Source: Scytalidium lignicola (taxonomy: Eukaryota; Ascomycota; Leotiomycetes). From it: a DNA stretch of 60,056 nt. Positions within the stretch are counted from its first letter, which is position 1, and every line of letters starts with the position of its first letter. Made by a program: the position numbers and the translations under genes. The notes under the pieces were generated by a model that was given only the letters and a program-made list of their open reading frames with translations, was not told the DNA's origin and ran no database searches. Shown here piece after piece: positions 23,401 through 34,796 of the stretch. The stretch covers positions 1-60,056 of the forward strand of contig NCSJ02000267.1 of assembly GCA_002812745.2 (NCBI GenBank). Direction: 5' to 3'.

Positions 23401-25446
23401 ATGGAGGAAATCAGCAAAATCAGGGCAAAACGACAAGTACAAGATGTGATCAACATGTGCAACGGCCCTGATGTAAGCACTATTCACGACCTACTGCTGA
23501 ATTCAGACGTTCTCGTGTGGAGAGCAGGAAACACAGGCCAGAATGGAAGCTGGGAAGGGCTATACAAGCTTGTAAGTATGGACGGAGAAACGTGCGTATT
23601 AGCACTACCGCATGGGAACACACCATTCAGGTCAACGGTTGTGAAACTATACCTTACACCTACGGAAGGAATCGATGGAATTGAGCTACCAGAGCCAGAG
23701 CCGGGAACTACAGCCGATGAAGAGCACCAAGAGGAGCCCAACGAGTCGACCATAGCTGTCGCTCCACCACCAGTGCCACCCGTAAAGCGGAGACGTGGAA
23801 GACCTCGCAAATACCCTGAAATCACTGCATTCTTGCAAGACGAGGAACCGGAACCCCAATTTGCGGCCTCACGTCAAGCTGAAATATCAGGATTACTCGA
23901 AAAGGGCGTTTTCGAGACTGTAGACCCTCAAAACGTACCTAATGATATATGCATATTCAACGCTAGGTTTGTGGACGAAATCAAAAACAAGGGAACCGAA
24001 AAAGCTTTCGAAAAGTCACGCCTTGTGGTACAGGCTTACAAGGATGATGGGAAGAAGCTCGTTTTGACCTAATCGCCTACCATTCAACGTGTCAGCCAGC
24101 GTATTATTCTCTGTATTGCTGCTATGGAGCACAAAAGTACAAGCCTGTACTTACGGGACATTTCACAGGCGTACATGCAATCTACCACCCTGCTGAATCG
24201 GGATTTCTACGTACGGCCACCTCCAGAGCTTACAGAGCAACTCGGTCTTCGCGAAGGCTCAATTCTACGGGTTGTAAAGCCACTTTACGGAGTCCCTGAA
24301 GCTGGAAACCACTGGTTCCAGACCTACCACTCTCACCACGTCGAGGCGCTTGCCATGAAACCGTCAACATACGACCCTTGCTTGCTGTACAGCACTGAAC
24401 CTTTCGGTGTTGTAGGGCTCCAAACCGACGATACCTTGTTCGTCGGAGACGCCCAATTTGCTGAACTCGAGCAAAAACAGCTGAAAAAGGCCAATTTTCT
24501 AGCAAAAGAACGCGAAACGTTGACTACTGACAAGGGAATCAAGTTCAATGGGGGTATCATACAACTGAACGATACCGGAATTTCACTTACTCAAGAGCGC
24601 CAGTGTGCCAATCTACAGCTTGTAACCGGGAAATCAGCTACTATAACAAGCTCACGGGGAACTGTACGCCAGAACCTTACCACCAAGGAGCAATATATCG
24701 CACAACGCGCTCGGGGAGCATATATAGCTTCAGTTTGCCAACCGGAAGCGTCATACGACCTATCAGTAGCCGCCTAGGCCATCGATCCCAGCCAGGAAGA
24801 CGTGAAATCGCTGAATAAACGCCTACAATGGCAGATCCAGAATGCTGCTAGGGGAATACAATTCGTCAAGCTTGATAAGGAGACGCTACAACTATTGGTC
24901 TTTACGGACGCCTCATTTGCGAATAACAAAGACCTATCGTCACAAATTGGCTATATCGTAGCACTTGCAGACCGGAAGGGAAACGCGAATACGCTACACT
25001 GGACGTCGGTCAAGTGCAAGAGGGTTACACGCAGCGTTTTGGCCTCAGAACTGTACGGAATGGCTCATGGATTCGATATGGGGGCTGCGATCAAGTCAAC
25101 TATCGAAGGAATCCTCGAAATCGACCTCCCACTGGTCATATGTACAGATTCAAGGTCACTGTACGATTGCCTTGTCAAGTTGGGAACCACACAGGAAAAG
25201 CGGCTCATGATTGACGTGATGTGCCTCCGTCAGGCGTACGAACGACGCCAGATCGCTGAGGTACGATGGATTGAAGGAACTACAAATCCAGCCGATTCCA
25301 TGACCAAAGGAAAGCCATCTAGCGCTCTGAAACGGCTGTTGGATACGAATAAAGTGCAATTGGAAGTGGTAGAATGGGTAGAACGTGACGGCGTAGGTGG
25401 CGGAACGGAAGATCCTACGGAGGGATTTGGAGCTATTCCCAATTAG
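20425..25446 (+). pseudogene. Copia gag-pol polyprotein, broken only by stop codons
   Basis: One frame of 1674 codons begins at ATG 20425 and runs to the stop at 25446 without any frameshift, but with roughly 15-20 internal stops. In order: a gag region to ~21760; a zinc-knuckle-like CFICKREGC at ~21780; a protease-like IDTG at ~22290; an integrase zinc domain (GHLS, DHAGHD, CAHC) at 22700-22820. The integrase core follows, with Asp in IIVDVF, Asp in VTDVG and Glu in GHVERYH. Next come reverse transcriptase (KPLYGVPEAG, TDDTLF) and RNase H (FTDASF, SELYG, TDSRSLYD), ending in TNPADSMTK. Internal stops fit CAA/CAG/CGA/TGG codons after C-to-T or G-to-A change, for example at 22972, 22978, 24070 and 24775. 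Catalytic residues are largely preserved. The element cannot make full-length product as it stands. Confidence 0.9.
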
Positions 25447-25530
25447 GCAATTAGCATGCGATTGGGAAAACTCTACGGATTTGAGCGTTTTGGGAGCTAC
25501 AGCGTACGGCCATTTTTAGAGTAGCTCCAG

Positions 25531-25724
25531 TGTTGGTAGAATAGTGGTTACGTACACGTGATATTCACGTGCCCCTGTAAGCTAGTCCCGATTAGGTAGT
25601 GGGAACGAGCGAAGCTCCTACAGCTTCGCCCTCCCACCCCTATTCGTACAACAACCATGGAATAGCACAACGAGTATATTACGTATAATTGCGTACCGTA
25701 CCTCGTGCTACAGGTGAACCGACA
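25531..25724 (+). repeat. 3' LTR of Copia element
   Basis: 194 bp, TGTTGG...CCGACA, nearly identical to the 5' LTR. No clear polypurine tract precedes it. Confidence 0.9.
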
Positions 25725-26265
25725 CTTAAGTTGTTTACAAGTAATAAAACATTTTTAACTTAATTATTTTAAATTTAAACAACTTTATTCTAAAAATAAT
25801 ATATTCATAAAACATTTACAAAATTTATATTCAATTTATATATTATTATTTATGATAGTTGTAAAATTACAAATATGTAAAAGTTGTAACACTTATCTTA
25901 TAACACTAATGAAATCACTATGCATTACTGGAAATTTCTTGCCTAAAGTCCCCTATGATAAGTTGTGCTTATCTTAACGTTCTATATCTTCCATGAATCA
26001 TCCTAGCTTCCTCGATAAACAGGATAATGGAAAGCTGGTTAACGATAGCGGACCCAGCCAGCTTTATCACCATCCGAGATTCGGGGTATCCCAAGCGTTG
26101 CCACTCATTCATAAGCATCTAGGGTTTGTGTATTATTTCTTGTGCATTTATGATAACAATATCGGCTTGCCTTAATCTAACTAATTCTTACTTAGATCAA
26201 CATCGCCAGCTTTTAACCTAATCTACGTGTTCACCTCATACGTCATTTGATGCAGACCAGTAATT

Positions 26266-27932
26266 ATGTCAACCACAACGTGGGTTGATATGCAAAACTT
26301 GCGCACTTAAAAGGCTCCAAGAGTGACTGATAAAGAGATTTTACTAGATAATTAGCCTGATCATCACACAGTACAGGATTCTCTGGCTCATGACGTTTCG
26401 ATTCATCATAGTAATCCCCAAGTCTCAGAAACCACTACGGTAGACAGTTTGAATGCACCAGAGAGCGCTATTGAGGTTGGCTTCACAGCTCACAGTCAAG
26501 AAGTGATCACTTGTCATACTAAACATCTCACGGAACAGCAGGGTGCGGCAGCAGCTAACAGTGCTGCCACATCATACAGTGCATCTCCAGCGACAAGCGA
26601 GGCAGACTGGACAAGTCCAACAAGTACTGTCGTTCTGGAAGATTCCGTAAACACAGAGAAAAGAATAGTCATTGAGAGCATTACCGTTCCTGGTATAGCG
26701 ATCGACAGAGTCACACAGGCTGAAAGGGGATTCAGTTTCGCCGGCCCTAATATTAACGTTGTAAATGGTAATCCAGCTCCCAACAACACGCAAAATGCTC
26801 TCCTTCTCTACGCAGTGAAGGAAAAGTACACTCTGGTCACTGATTATGCTGCACCATCAGTCATTCATGACGGAGAAATTCTGATCAAAGTCACTGCCAT
26901 TGGTCTCAATCCAATCGATTGGAAAGCACTGTAAGTTAACAGATGGTGCAACAACGTTCTACAGTTAACGTCAGCAGCGAATTTAACATTGGAATTCCCA
27001 GCCTGCCGTGGATCTTCGGACGCGATTTCGCCGGAGTCGTCATCCAAGCGTCTTCTATACCGTCACGTCTTAAAGTCGGCGATATAGTTTTAGTGCCATC
27101 AACTGACTATAGAGATATCCGCAAGGCTGGTTTCCAGGAATATGCTGTCACAACGCATTACAATGCGGCCCAGATTCCCCTAGATATATCAATTCACTGT
27201 GGCGCTTCCTTGGGCGTTGCGTTTGTTACGACTACCTTGGCTCTCGGAATCTCGTTTGGCCTTGACTTTTCCAGTGTCACTAAAGTTCCCGGGCCGAATT
27301 TGCCGCAGTTTTTGAAGGAGGTCAATATTGAACAGATCCTGGCGGATGTACGAGACGAGTGCTTTTCCAGTGCGCCGCAGTCAGAGTGGGTGCAACAGGG
27401 GGACTGGATTGCCATCTGGGGTGGTAAGACATTAACCCTAGTGTTTTGTTTTCCGAAGGCATACTAATTGAAATAGCATCTACTACAACTGGTTACATTA
27501 CATTGCAATTGGCAAAATTGTATGGACTAAGAGTGATCTGTACTGCTGATATTGCACGACATGGTGCAAAGCTTCACGAGGCTGGAGCTGATCTACTGGT
27601 AGATCGGCTTGACCAGGGGAAATCTCCGATTTACCGTTGATATTGTTGGGCGAAACACAGCTACAATTCTCCAGGGAGCGTTGTCTACTCATGAACCTGA
27701 TGGGTCTCATGCACACCTCCTGGGGCTGACCGGGCTGCCTAAGGAAAGAAACCTGCGCATTCGATACCATGCCGTTCCCATCAAGACTTTCCATGCGGTT
27801 CCTGCGGTTGGAGAATCTTTCTTACGACATGTGTCACACTGTGGACAAGAACTATCGCACCGTGATTCCCTGACCCTGCAGGTCCCACAGCTAATTATTG
27901 CGAAAGGTTCAGCCATGAAAGAAGGACGCTAA
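26266..27932 (+). pseudogene. Decayed zinc-type (MDR) dehydrogenase/enoyl-reductase gene
   Basis: The body matches medium-chain dehydrogenase/reductases of the fungal ToxD/trans-acting enoyl reductase type. It has GroES-like segments (GEILIKVTAIGLNPIDWKA; IPSLPWIFGRDFAGVV; KVGDIVLVP) and a nucleotide-binding half (WIAIWGG...TTTGYITLQLAKLYGLRV). ATG 26266 is in frame with exon 1 but meets TAA (26308) and TAG (26350), both explainable as CAA/CAG after C-to-T. Introns are inferred at 26931-26977 (or to 26974) and ~27423-27474. Near 27605-27620 the frame shifts between LLVDRL and LTRGNLRF with about a dozen expected residues missing, so a small deletion is likely. The C terminus is short. An unusual ~150-residue Ser/Thr/Ala-rich N-terminal extension precedes the enzyme. 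Nearest neighbour is the Copia block. Probably non-functional. Confidence 0.72.
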
Positions 27933-29479
27933 TATAATTAGGTCGAAAAGATCTGGCGGAGCGAGGCGGCACCTACGCTTTGGAGAGAAACCTCTGCCGC
28001 TTGTTGGCTGACGCGAGAAGGCCATCAGCAGATGCATCTGCATCTGCATCTTCTTGAATAGAAGTAGACATGGTGAGAAAATGGTCGGGCCGGTCGGACT
28101 TCTGGAGAGATGTAAGAAGAATGAATTAAGTGATCGGTCTGTGGGTTTTGCCTCGGGCGGTTTGCACGCCGTCGTGGAGCCCGCTGCCATAAGCTTCTTA
28201 GCAGAACATTTATTAACGCTACAACAATTCTGACAATTCTTATTACTTCTCTATGAATATTCAGATTGCAATATAGCACATATCCCACAGGATTTCCTCC
28301 AGTGCATTGGCATTACAGTACTGTTTTTGTCTAAAGACAAGAGGTCCTGCACTCGAGAATTGCAGTATTAACCCATTTTGCTTAGTTCCTCTATAATACA
28401 AGAGTCTAATAAAACCATCCAGCTGTTTAGTTGTTAGGATCAATTCAATCAAGAGTCAAGAAAGATTCAATCAAGACTCTTTAGGAACCCCTGATAACCA
28501 AAGAGGAAAAATGACACATTATAATTCTCTTGCCCGCATATCTTGTATTCTGACCAGCCCAAGGGAAATCTTGCAGCAAGGACACACAACTTGAAATGCG
28601 GGGTGCGCATAATCCCAGATGTTGACGGCGTAATGATCCTGCGAGAACATACGGAGGTCGCGGCAAAAGAATAGTGCCAAGGCGCTAGACAAGCGCTAAC
28701 AATCCAGGCGCTGGAATTGCCTTGTAATTATAGCGACCTTCAGCCTGTTAATGCACTGCAATACGCTGTGATCATAGGGCACTTTAGGGATTAAGTTACT
28801 CGCTGGAAAGCTTATAACGAATTTATGTAATCATATGGCACGTGAATATTTAGTGTCTTGGCAGATTCCCATCACATTTTGCCGCGTACTCCGTATTTGT
28901 ATCTGATACTTCGTCCGGAGTAACATCAATACATATCCCGTAGCCGGACTATAGGGCGATGTTCTAGGCTTAGTAGCATATTCCTCGTCTTGGGCCAATT
29001 GACGCCCCGGTTGATCATTGCAAGGCCCAGGAGTGCGCGTCAAGTGCCGGTGGGGAGTCTGTATGCCGGGGAGTGTCCTCACGTTTGATGATCCTCAATT
29101 CAGCCCGTACTGTGGTAAATGTTTTACAGTACCACTCAATACATCTTAAATTTAATGCTTATGAAAAGATGATATCTGGGGTACGCTAATGCTGATATCG
29201 GCTAGGTGGGATGAGTTTTCACACCTAGTACACGTGTAACTGCTAGTAAACTATCCTAATCATGCTTAGCCTTCAGAAATTTTCCCTTCGGTTCAATAAT
29301 ACCCCGTCATCAAAGTCTTCACACCTGTCTACCCATTGTTATGGATAGAGAAAACTTGGCAGTTGGGATGGAGATATGGTTATATGAACACGCATGACAT
29401 GCAGACATAAATTCTGAGCATTCGCCTTTGAAGCAAGATTATCGACCTATCTCGTTTCCCCACACTGGAGTCGCCCACA
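27933..29479. other. Intergenic, with a repeat relic at ~28680-28860
   Basis: No gene is supported. Around 28715-28860 the sequence (GTAATTATAGCGACCTTCAGCC..., ATTAAGTTACTCGCTGG...) resembles 19305-19500 of the inverted-repeat element (GTAATTATAGTGATCTTCAGGC..., ATTAAGTTATTCCGG...). It therefore looks like a diverged relic of the same family. The last few hundred bases are likely promoter for the transporter at 29480. Confidence 0.45.
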
Positions 29480-31086
29480 ATGACAGAATCAAATAAGCAG
29501 AAAGCAGAAATTCTCCAGCTTGAAGCTATTGCAGACAATGATCCAGTGCTGGCAATATACCTGGAATTTGCTTCCAGGGATGCAGAGTGGAAAGCCCATC
29601 ATACCAAGAAGCTGTTGCGAAAAATAGACCTTCGGCTCCTTCCGTTACTGATCTGTATGTATTTGCTCAATTCTCTGGACAGAAGCAACTTAGCTCAGGC
29701 GGCACTTGGATCTCTTGAAGAAGACCTTCATATGAAAGGCACCGACTACAATCTTGCGACAAGCATTTTGTTTGTGGTCAGTAGTATAACGATCTAAGTA
29801 AATTGAGCTTGTCTTCATGCTCACTCTGTGTTCAGGGATACCTTCTGATGCAGCTCCCATCCAATTTACTTCTCACCAGAGTTCGTCCATCAGTATACCT
29901 GGGAACGGTGATGATGTGTTGGGGCGCCGTTTCTGCAGCGCAAGCAGCATCAAAGACATTTAGTGGCCTCCTCGCGTGCCGATTCATACTTGGTGTTGTG
30001 GAAGCACCGTTCTTTCCAGGCGCCATTATGTTGATGAGTTCGTGGTACACTCGAGCTGAACTTTCGTCTCGAATTGCATTGTTCTATGCCGGTAATGCCT
30101 TAGCGAATATGTTCGGCGGTTTACTTTCTGCTGGAGTTCTCGGGAATCTTGATGGCTCCCACGGGATAGCTGGCTGGAGGTGGCTCTTCATCATCGAGGG
30201 TTCGCTGACAGTTGTTGTTGCATTTATTGCGGCGTGAGTTCTCTCTTACTTGGTACGCTTAATTTAATCACTGATAGGAGGCAGTTTGATACTCCCTAAT
30301 TTCCCTGCAGCTTCCAAAGGTTTCAGTGAAGACGAGCGTCGTTTTGCACAGTGGCGACTCGTAGAAGATGCTAAAGAAGATGATGACACCAAAGCAGTGT
30401 CTCTTAGGGAAGGCTTAAGTCTTGCTGTCAGAGACTATAGGCTATATCTATTCATTTTGCTACAGCACCTTTCCCTCCTAACACAATCTTTCACATATTT
30501 CTTCCCCACCATCGTCAACACGCTTGGCTATAACAGGACCATAACACTCCTTCTCACCGTTCCCGTTTGGTTCGCGACTTTCCTTGTCTCTCTAGTTGTT
30601 ACTTGGTCTTCTGGCCGTACCGGTAACCGCTCCTTCCACATAATTGGACTTCTCACTTTGTCCTGTGTCGGTAACATAATCATGATTACCACAACTGCCA
30701 TCGGCCCACGCTTCTTCGCAATGTTCTTACTCCCTATGGGAACTATACCAGCATATCAGATCATCGTAGCGTGGATTGCAAACTCCTTCCCTCGTCCTCT
30801 AGTGAAGCGAAGCGTAGCTATTGCAGTTGCAAATATGATTGGGAATACAGCAACCATCTATGGCCCTTACATGTATCCGGCAACAGATGGGCCAAAATAT
30901 ATAGCTGGTGGGGCTGCAGTGGCAGGAGTATGCTTCATTTCATCGATTCTAGCTTATGTGTTGAGGTTGGTGCATATTCGAGAGAACAAGAAATTGATAG
31001 AACGGGAAGACGAGATGATAGAGGCAGCCGAGGTTCAGCCGGTTGATGCTAATACGAGACGTGCTGGATTCAGATATGTACTCTGA
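29480..31086 (+). CDS. MFS permease, anion:cation symporter (Dal5/allantoate) type
   Basis: Exons are 29480-29776, 29836-30233 and 30285-31086 (introns of 59 and 51 bp, GT-AG), giving 498 residues, normal for this family. It has a cytosolic N terminus of ~50 residues, then helix 1 with the family signature MYLLNSLDRSNLAQA. Further marks are GYLLMQLPSNLLLTRVRPS, RFILGVVEAPFFPGAIMLMS and GWRWLFIIEG. A charged central loop (EDERRFAQWRLVED) and a second six-helix half follow. These mark the ACS/Dal5-like branch, whose members import organic anions such as allantoate, nicotinate, pantothenate or biotin; the substrate cannot be told from sequence. Plasma membrane is expected. The frame is intact with ordinary codon use despite nearby repeats. 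Confidence 0.88.
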
Positions 31087-33143
31087 AAAAGTATTTTCCA
31101 GGATTCTCTGGTGTTTAACTTGTAAATAATGCTCAGTAAACGGCTATTACCCTATCATCACAGTATTGCACGCTAAAAAACCCAGTTTCTACATACATAT
31201 GTATATACTGTGAGTATCCCTTCCATCTTATTAAGTATTATTATCTTACTTTTCTGTCTTTATAATTTAAGATCAATTTAACCTCTTACTCTTCTTGTCC
31301 ATTTATAACTTCTAATAAAGGTTTTAATGTAATACTTATATAATGATAATAAAGCTTTAATAAGAAGATATAAAAGATTAAGTAGATTTTTTATACTAAT
31401 AATAATTTTAATTTATAAATTAAATTATTATTTATTATCCTAATAATTTTAAATAATCTTAAGTATTAGTCTAATAACTAATTTATTGTTAGTACTATTA
31501 CAACGGCTACCAAAATGCTTAGAATGTGGAAATGTAGGATATAATAGACTGAAATGTTCTAATTTAGCTAGTCACTGAATTTATTTGATTATTTGTTGTT
31601 GTTAGTTGAATATTTGTTGTTGAACATATAAGTAGCAAAAAGGTGTTCCTTGGGATTAGGTGTTCCTTGGGACCGGGAATTACGTTAGCTTAGCACTTGT
31701 TTAAGTTGATTGTACATGCTAAAAGAAAAANGCTTCAGATAGTAAAAATCAATTGATGTAACAGTTAAGACATAATATAACTAGTTATTCATTAATTATA
31801 TATACACTCAAATTTCGTTGTAGATAACGTCTTTGCAATGTGTTTATCATGTGACTTGAGTTCAAGCCTATAGGCCAACTTCACCATCTTATGGAAGACT
31901 ATATTATAATTCTTTATGATTTCTTTCTTAATAAAAATCGTTCCTAAGTAGCTGGTTTCTTTAATTCTCGTGCAATGGAAGCTTATTCTTGTAGTTCTTA
32001 TTTTTGTACTGGCTTATATCTGCCCCGCGAGTTTCGATAAGAACGTTCGGAATGTGCTTGACCTTCTTTTGAGCTTGGCCGCCTGGAAAAATGAGCAGTC
32101 CTCAACTATACTTAGCATTATAACAGTATGAGCCGTCAGAGTATTTTTAGTGTTGTAGATAGTATTGAATAATTGATTGCAACTTTGAAAGATTTCTTAA
32201 CGGACATGGATAAGGAGCAAGGAATCACGAAATGTCTGCAAAAAATATCTATCTCACGACAGCTACTCTATTTTGTAGTAAATAATTGATTTTTTGAAGA
32301 AAATTATTGACAGTAAGTATTAAATGACCTATATGAATGTTGAAAGCACCAAACTTATCAAATAATATTATAATAAACTGTTTGTTGAAGAAGAAAAGGG
32401 TATAAATTCTGTTGTAAGTAATAAATGAAGTATATGTTGTACAGGCCATATTACTATATATTCAGTTATACAGGGCTATAAGTGGGAGCCGGTCTCGGAT
32501 CCCACTAGTCTGTAAGTCTATATATATGGTCATACTTACCCACTGTACAGTAGTTAATTCAGTAGTCAATTTATATATATATTATAAGAACTTATTACGA
32601 TCGACATAATTAACCTGCCCAACATATATAACATTATCTTATGGGTAAAGGCACTAAGGCGAAACCGACTCAGGGGACGCTTTAGCTTTACTGGTTAGTC
32701 TCTCGGGACTGTTGAGCCAGGACATCTAAATATCACCAATGATAAAGAATTTTAATTACACATCCAACGGAACTTCGAGCAGCATGAATTTCAAGCCACT
32801 GGAGATTGCTGATGCAAAGTTGAATGAACCAGTAAAAAAAACATGCATATTTATACATCAGAATGGATGCGCGAACTTATTTGGGGTTTAATTATATGTA
32901 CAGAGAAAAAGAATTCAAAGAGTGTACCAGAAGTTTCTGGGGCCTATAGGCCCAAGACATTTACTTCCGCCAGACTTGTTCTGGGACAGTAGGGTTTGAA
33001 AGTATTTTTGTTCGCAAGTTTTTTTTTTAATTCAGATGGGCCAACAAGAGTATATCCTTGTAATTTTAAACCTTTCACTTTAAGGTTTTATATCTAAGAT
33101 TTATTATGCAGTATTTCTTATAGGTCATGTCCAGTACTTACAC
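31087..33143. other. AT-rich repeat-like region with a zinc-knuckle relic
   Basis: No intact gene. 31200-31500 is very AT-rich and RIP-like. At 31504-31578 a short frame encodes CLECGNVGYNRLKC, which has zinc-knuckle spacing with His replaced by Tyr, so it is probably a remnant of a transposon protein. A direct repeat AGGTGTTCCTTGGGA occurs near 31650-31670. At 32487-32508 there is a GC-richer imperfect palindrome (TGGGAGCCGGTCTCGGATCCCA). A 50-codon frame from ~32740 (MIKNFNYTSNGTSSS...) might be another mobile-element fragment. Confidence 0.4.
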
Positions 33144-33832
33144 TCATCCTCGTTCGTATGCACTTTTTTCTTCCTCAAAATAATGAGACATCTCCGTCCC
33201 GCCATTGTGATATCCACATTTGACATAGAAGCCTTCATTTTTNCTCGCTACAATTTAGAATACACTTGTAGCAGCCAACATTAATCGCGATAGAATCTAG
33301 AGCTTGAACCATCTTTAAGCCTAGATGCTTGCCTTGCTCTTCTTTCAAGACTGAAATCTCTTCGATGTGTCCAATAATTCCAAGGTTATGAATGCTGAAT
33401 CGTGAATTAACACTTGATTTGTATTGATAATTATAGCGTTTATCAAAGTAATGGACAATTTGCAAACAGTTGGATTAGATTTCAGACGAAGGGGATGTAT
33501 AGGCTGGATGATGCGAAGCCGAGAGTTTGAGTAATGAAAAGGACTTACAACTTCTTCTCCACAATTAAAGCTCCTGTGGCTACTATTCTCGTACCATCTT
33601 CGATGACCAAAATATAATAGCCACCCTTGGCCTGGGTGTCCATCCAGTCATACCGCTCCTGGAATTGTTGTTCTGTTACGTCCCCAACATGGGTTAGGAC
33701 TCGCAAACAATCGAGAAAACCCCTCGCATAGTCTTCTCGTTCGAGAGGCCGAACTTTATAAGGCTTTGGTAGCGAATCGCTTACTTCCCTTGAAATGAAG
33801 GAAGGGGAAAAGAGAGCCCTGGAAATGGACAT
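33144..33832 (-). CDS. GNA1: Glucosamine-6-phosphate N-acetyltransferase (GNAT family)
   Basis: This enzyme transfers acetyl from acetyl-CoA to glucosamine-6-phosphate on the way to UDP-GlcNAc, the precursor of chitin, N-glycans and GPI anchors. Exon 1 is 33832-33549 and exon 2 is 33394-33144, with a 154-bp GT-AG intron. Family marks are VGDVTEQQFQERYDWM, GHIEEISV, the acetyl-CoA loop EEQGKHLGLKM, GCYKCILNCSE, NEGFYVKCGY and EMSHYFEEE. The length is 177 residues once the surplus base at N 33243 is ignored; read literally, N shifts the frame and truncates the protein. The N lies next to a T-run, so this is more likely a consensus artefact than a mutation. The ATG at 33832 is the first in frame. 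This is a housekeeping gene inside a repeat-rich neighbourhood. Confidence 0.88.
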
Positions 33833-34796
33833 ACTGAGCAAGGTTACAGAGAAGATGTGCGTTATGGGGAAGAGTGATGTTACCCCTCGATGTCGACGTG
33901 TTAAAGTTTGTTGCTAGCTTACTTGCGCTATTTCGCTATCTAGTGCCTAACTCTGGTAGGCCCCCGTTAGTTGCCTCCAGAAAGCTTGAGATAATTACTT
34001 CTTACTCCTTACTCGTGATTAGCATCCTGCGCTCCCGACTGCCNTCCGGGTTTTGCGTGCAATGCTTCGGCAAAACCGTACCAGAAAGACCGGAATTGCC
34101 GGCGATAACATTTCCTGACAGGGAGCTAGATGTGGAGATGGCTGTTGCTCAAGGGGGCATGATTGCCAGGTTCCCCGCTAACCGGTGAATCTCCAAAGGA
34201 TCAAATCGTCTGATTACAGTTGATTAGGGAGAGGAGCGAGTCTCCGTATTGGTGGCGTATCTTCGGGCGGTGTAACGTTGTAGTCGTGATGATCTTGCCT
34301 CCTCTTCTCGAGTGCCAAGGGCGCTCTTGATAATATGTACAATGTGCAGCGTCTGCAAAGATTAATCGCAATAATGCCGACTTGCTGGTTTATTATCACA
34401 CTAGGTATCTATCTACCTTGCGATAACCTTTGTCCCGGGCATATGGTATTATAGGTAACATTTACTGGCTCTCCTCTCGGAATTGGATACATCTGTAGCT
34501 TTGATAGGATCATATTTTGTTTTGTGTAGCCATATGTCCTTGCTACTCAGAACTGCCCTACCCTCGTTTGTGGATGAATGTGGTAGCATTCTGGAATCTT
34601 GGCACCTCCGGCGATCCTGCGACAACCCGGCAGCCTTCTCGTTAAGGGGTTGTACAGGAAAGAGACAGATAAGGAGGCTCCTGCACAAACTATAAGGACA
34701 CGATATCTCGCACATGCGACTGGGGCGTTTAGAATTGTACGCTCCCTCTTACGGATCCAGTATCGTCTCAATGTGTCCAACATAATCCACCAAATT
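33833..34796. promoter_or_regulatory. Intergenic between divergent GNA1 and sugar transporter
   Basis: The two flanking genes point away from each other, so this ~960-bp region should contain both promoters. Short frames here (for example 33874-34188) have no recognisable motif and include an N. The frame of the transporter is open upstream of 34797 to 34599, but the ATG at 34797 starts the conserved-looking protein. Confidence 0.4.

Larger units (their letters stand above)
19526..25724 (+). mobile_element. Ty1/Copia LTR retrotransposon, mutated
   Basis: A full-length 6.2-kb element with two 194-bp LTRs (19526-19719 and 25531-25724), a ~705-bp leader and one long gag-pol frame (20425-25446). 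Domain order gag, protease, integrase, reverse transcriptase, RNase H is diagnostic of Copia. The LTRs differ at about four of 194 positions, so insertion is fairly recent, yet the coding frame has many premature stops of the RIP type. No target-site duplication is visible (ATAAT before, CTTAA after). It sits inside an older TA-flanked inverted-repeat element. Confidence 0.9.
19122..25969. mobile_element. TA-flanked inverted-repeat element split by a Copia insertion
   Basis: The outer ends are inverted copies of each other: GGCACAACTTATC at 19122 and GATAAGTTGTGCT ending at 25969, each flanked outside by TA. The similarity continues inward for ~75 bases, including a shared core (ATTTCCAGTAATG at ~19167, CATTACTGGAAATT at ~25923). 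This suggests a non-autonomous DNA element (Tc1/mariner-like TA target) about 650 bp long. It was later split by the Copia element at 19526-25724; the left part is 19122-19525 and the right part 25725-25969. No transposase is visible. Boundaries are inferred from the inverted match only. Confidence 0.55.

Noticed and set aside
27933..28452. Short minus ORFs downstream of the dehydrogenase pseudogene
   Set aside because: Low complexity with no recognisable motif; they conflict with one another.
33874..34188. 104-codon plus ORF between GNA1 and the sugar transporter
   Set aside because: Contains an N, no motif, and lies in the shared promoter region.
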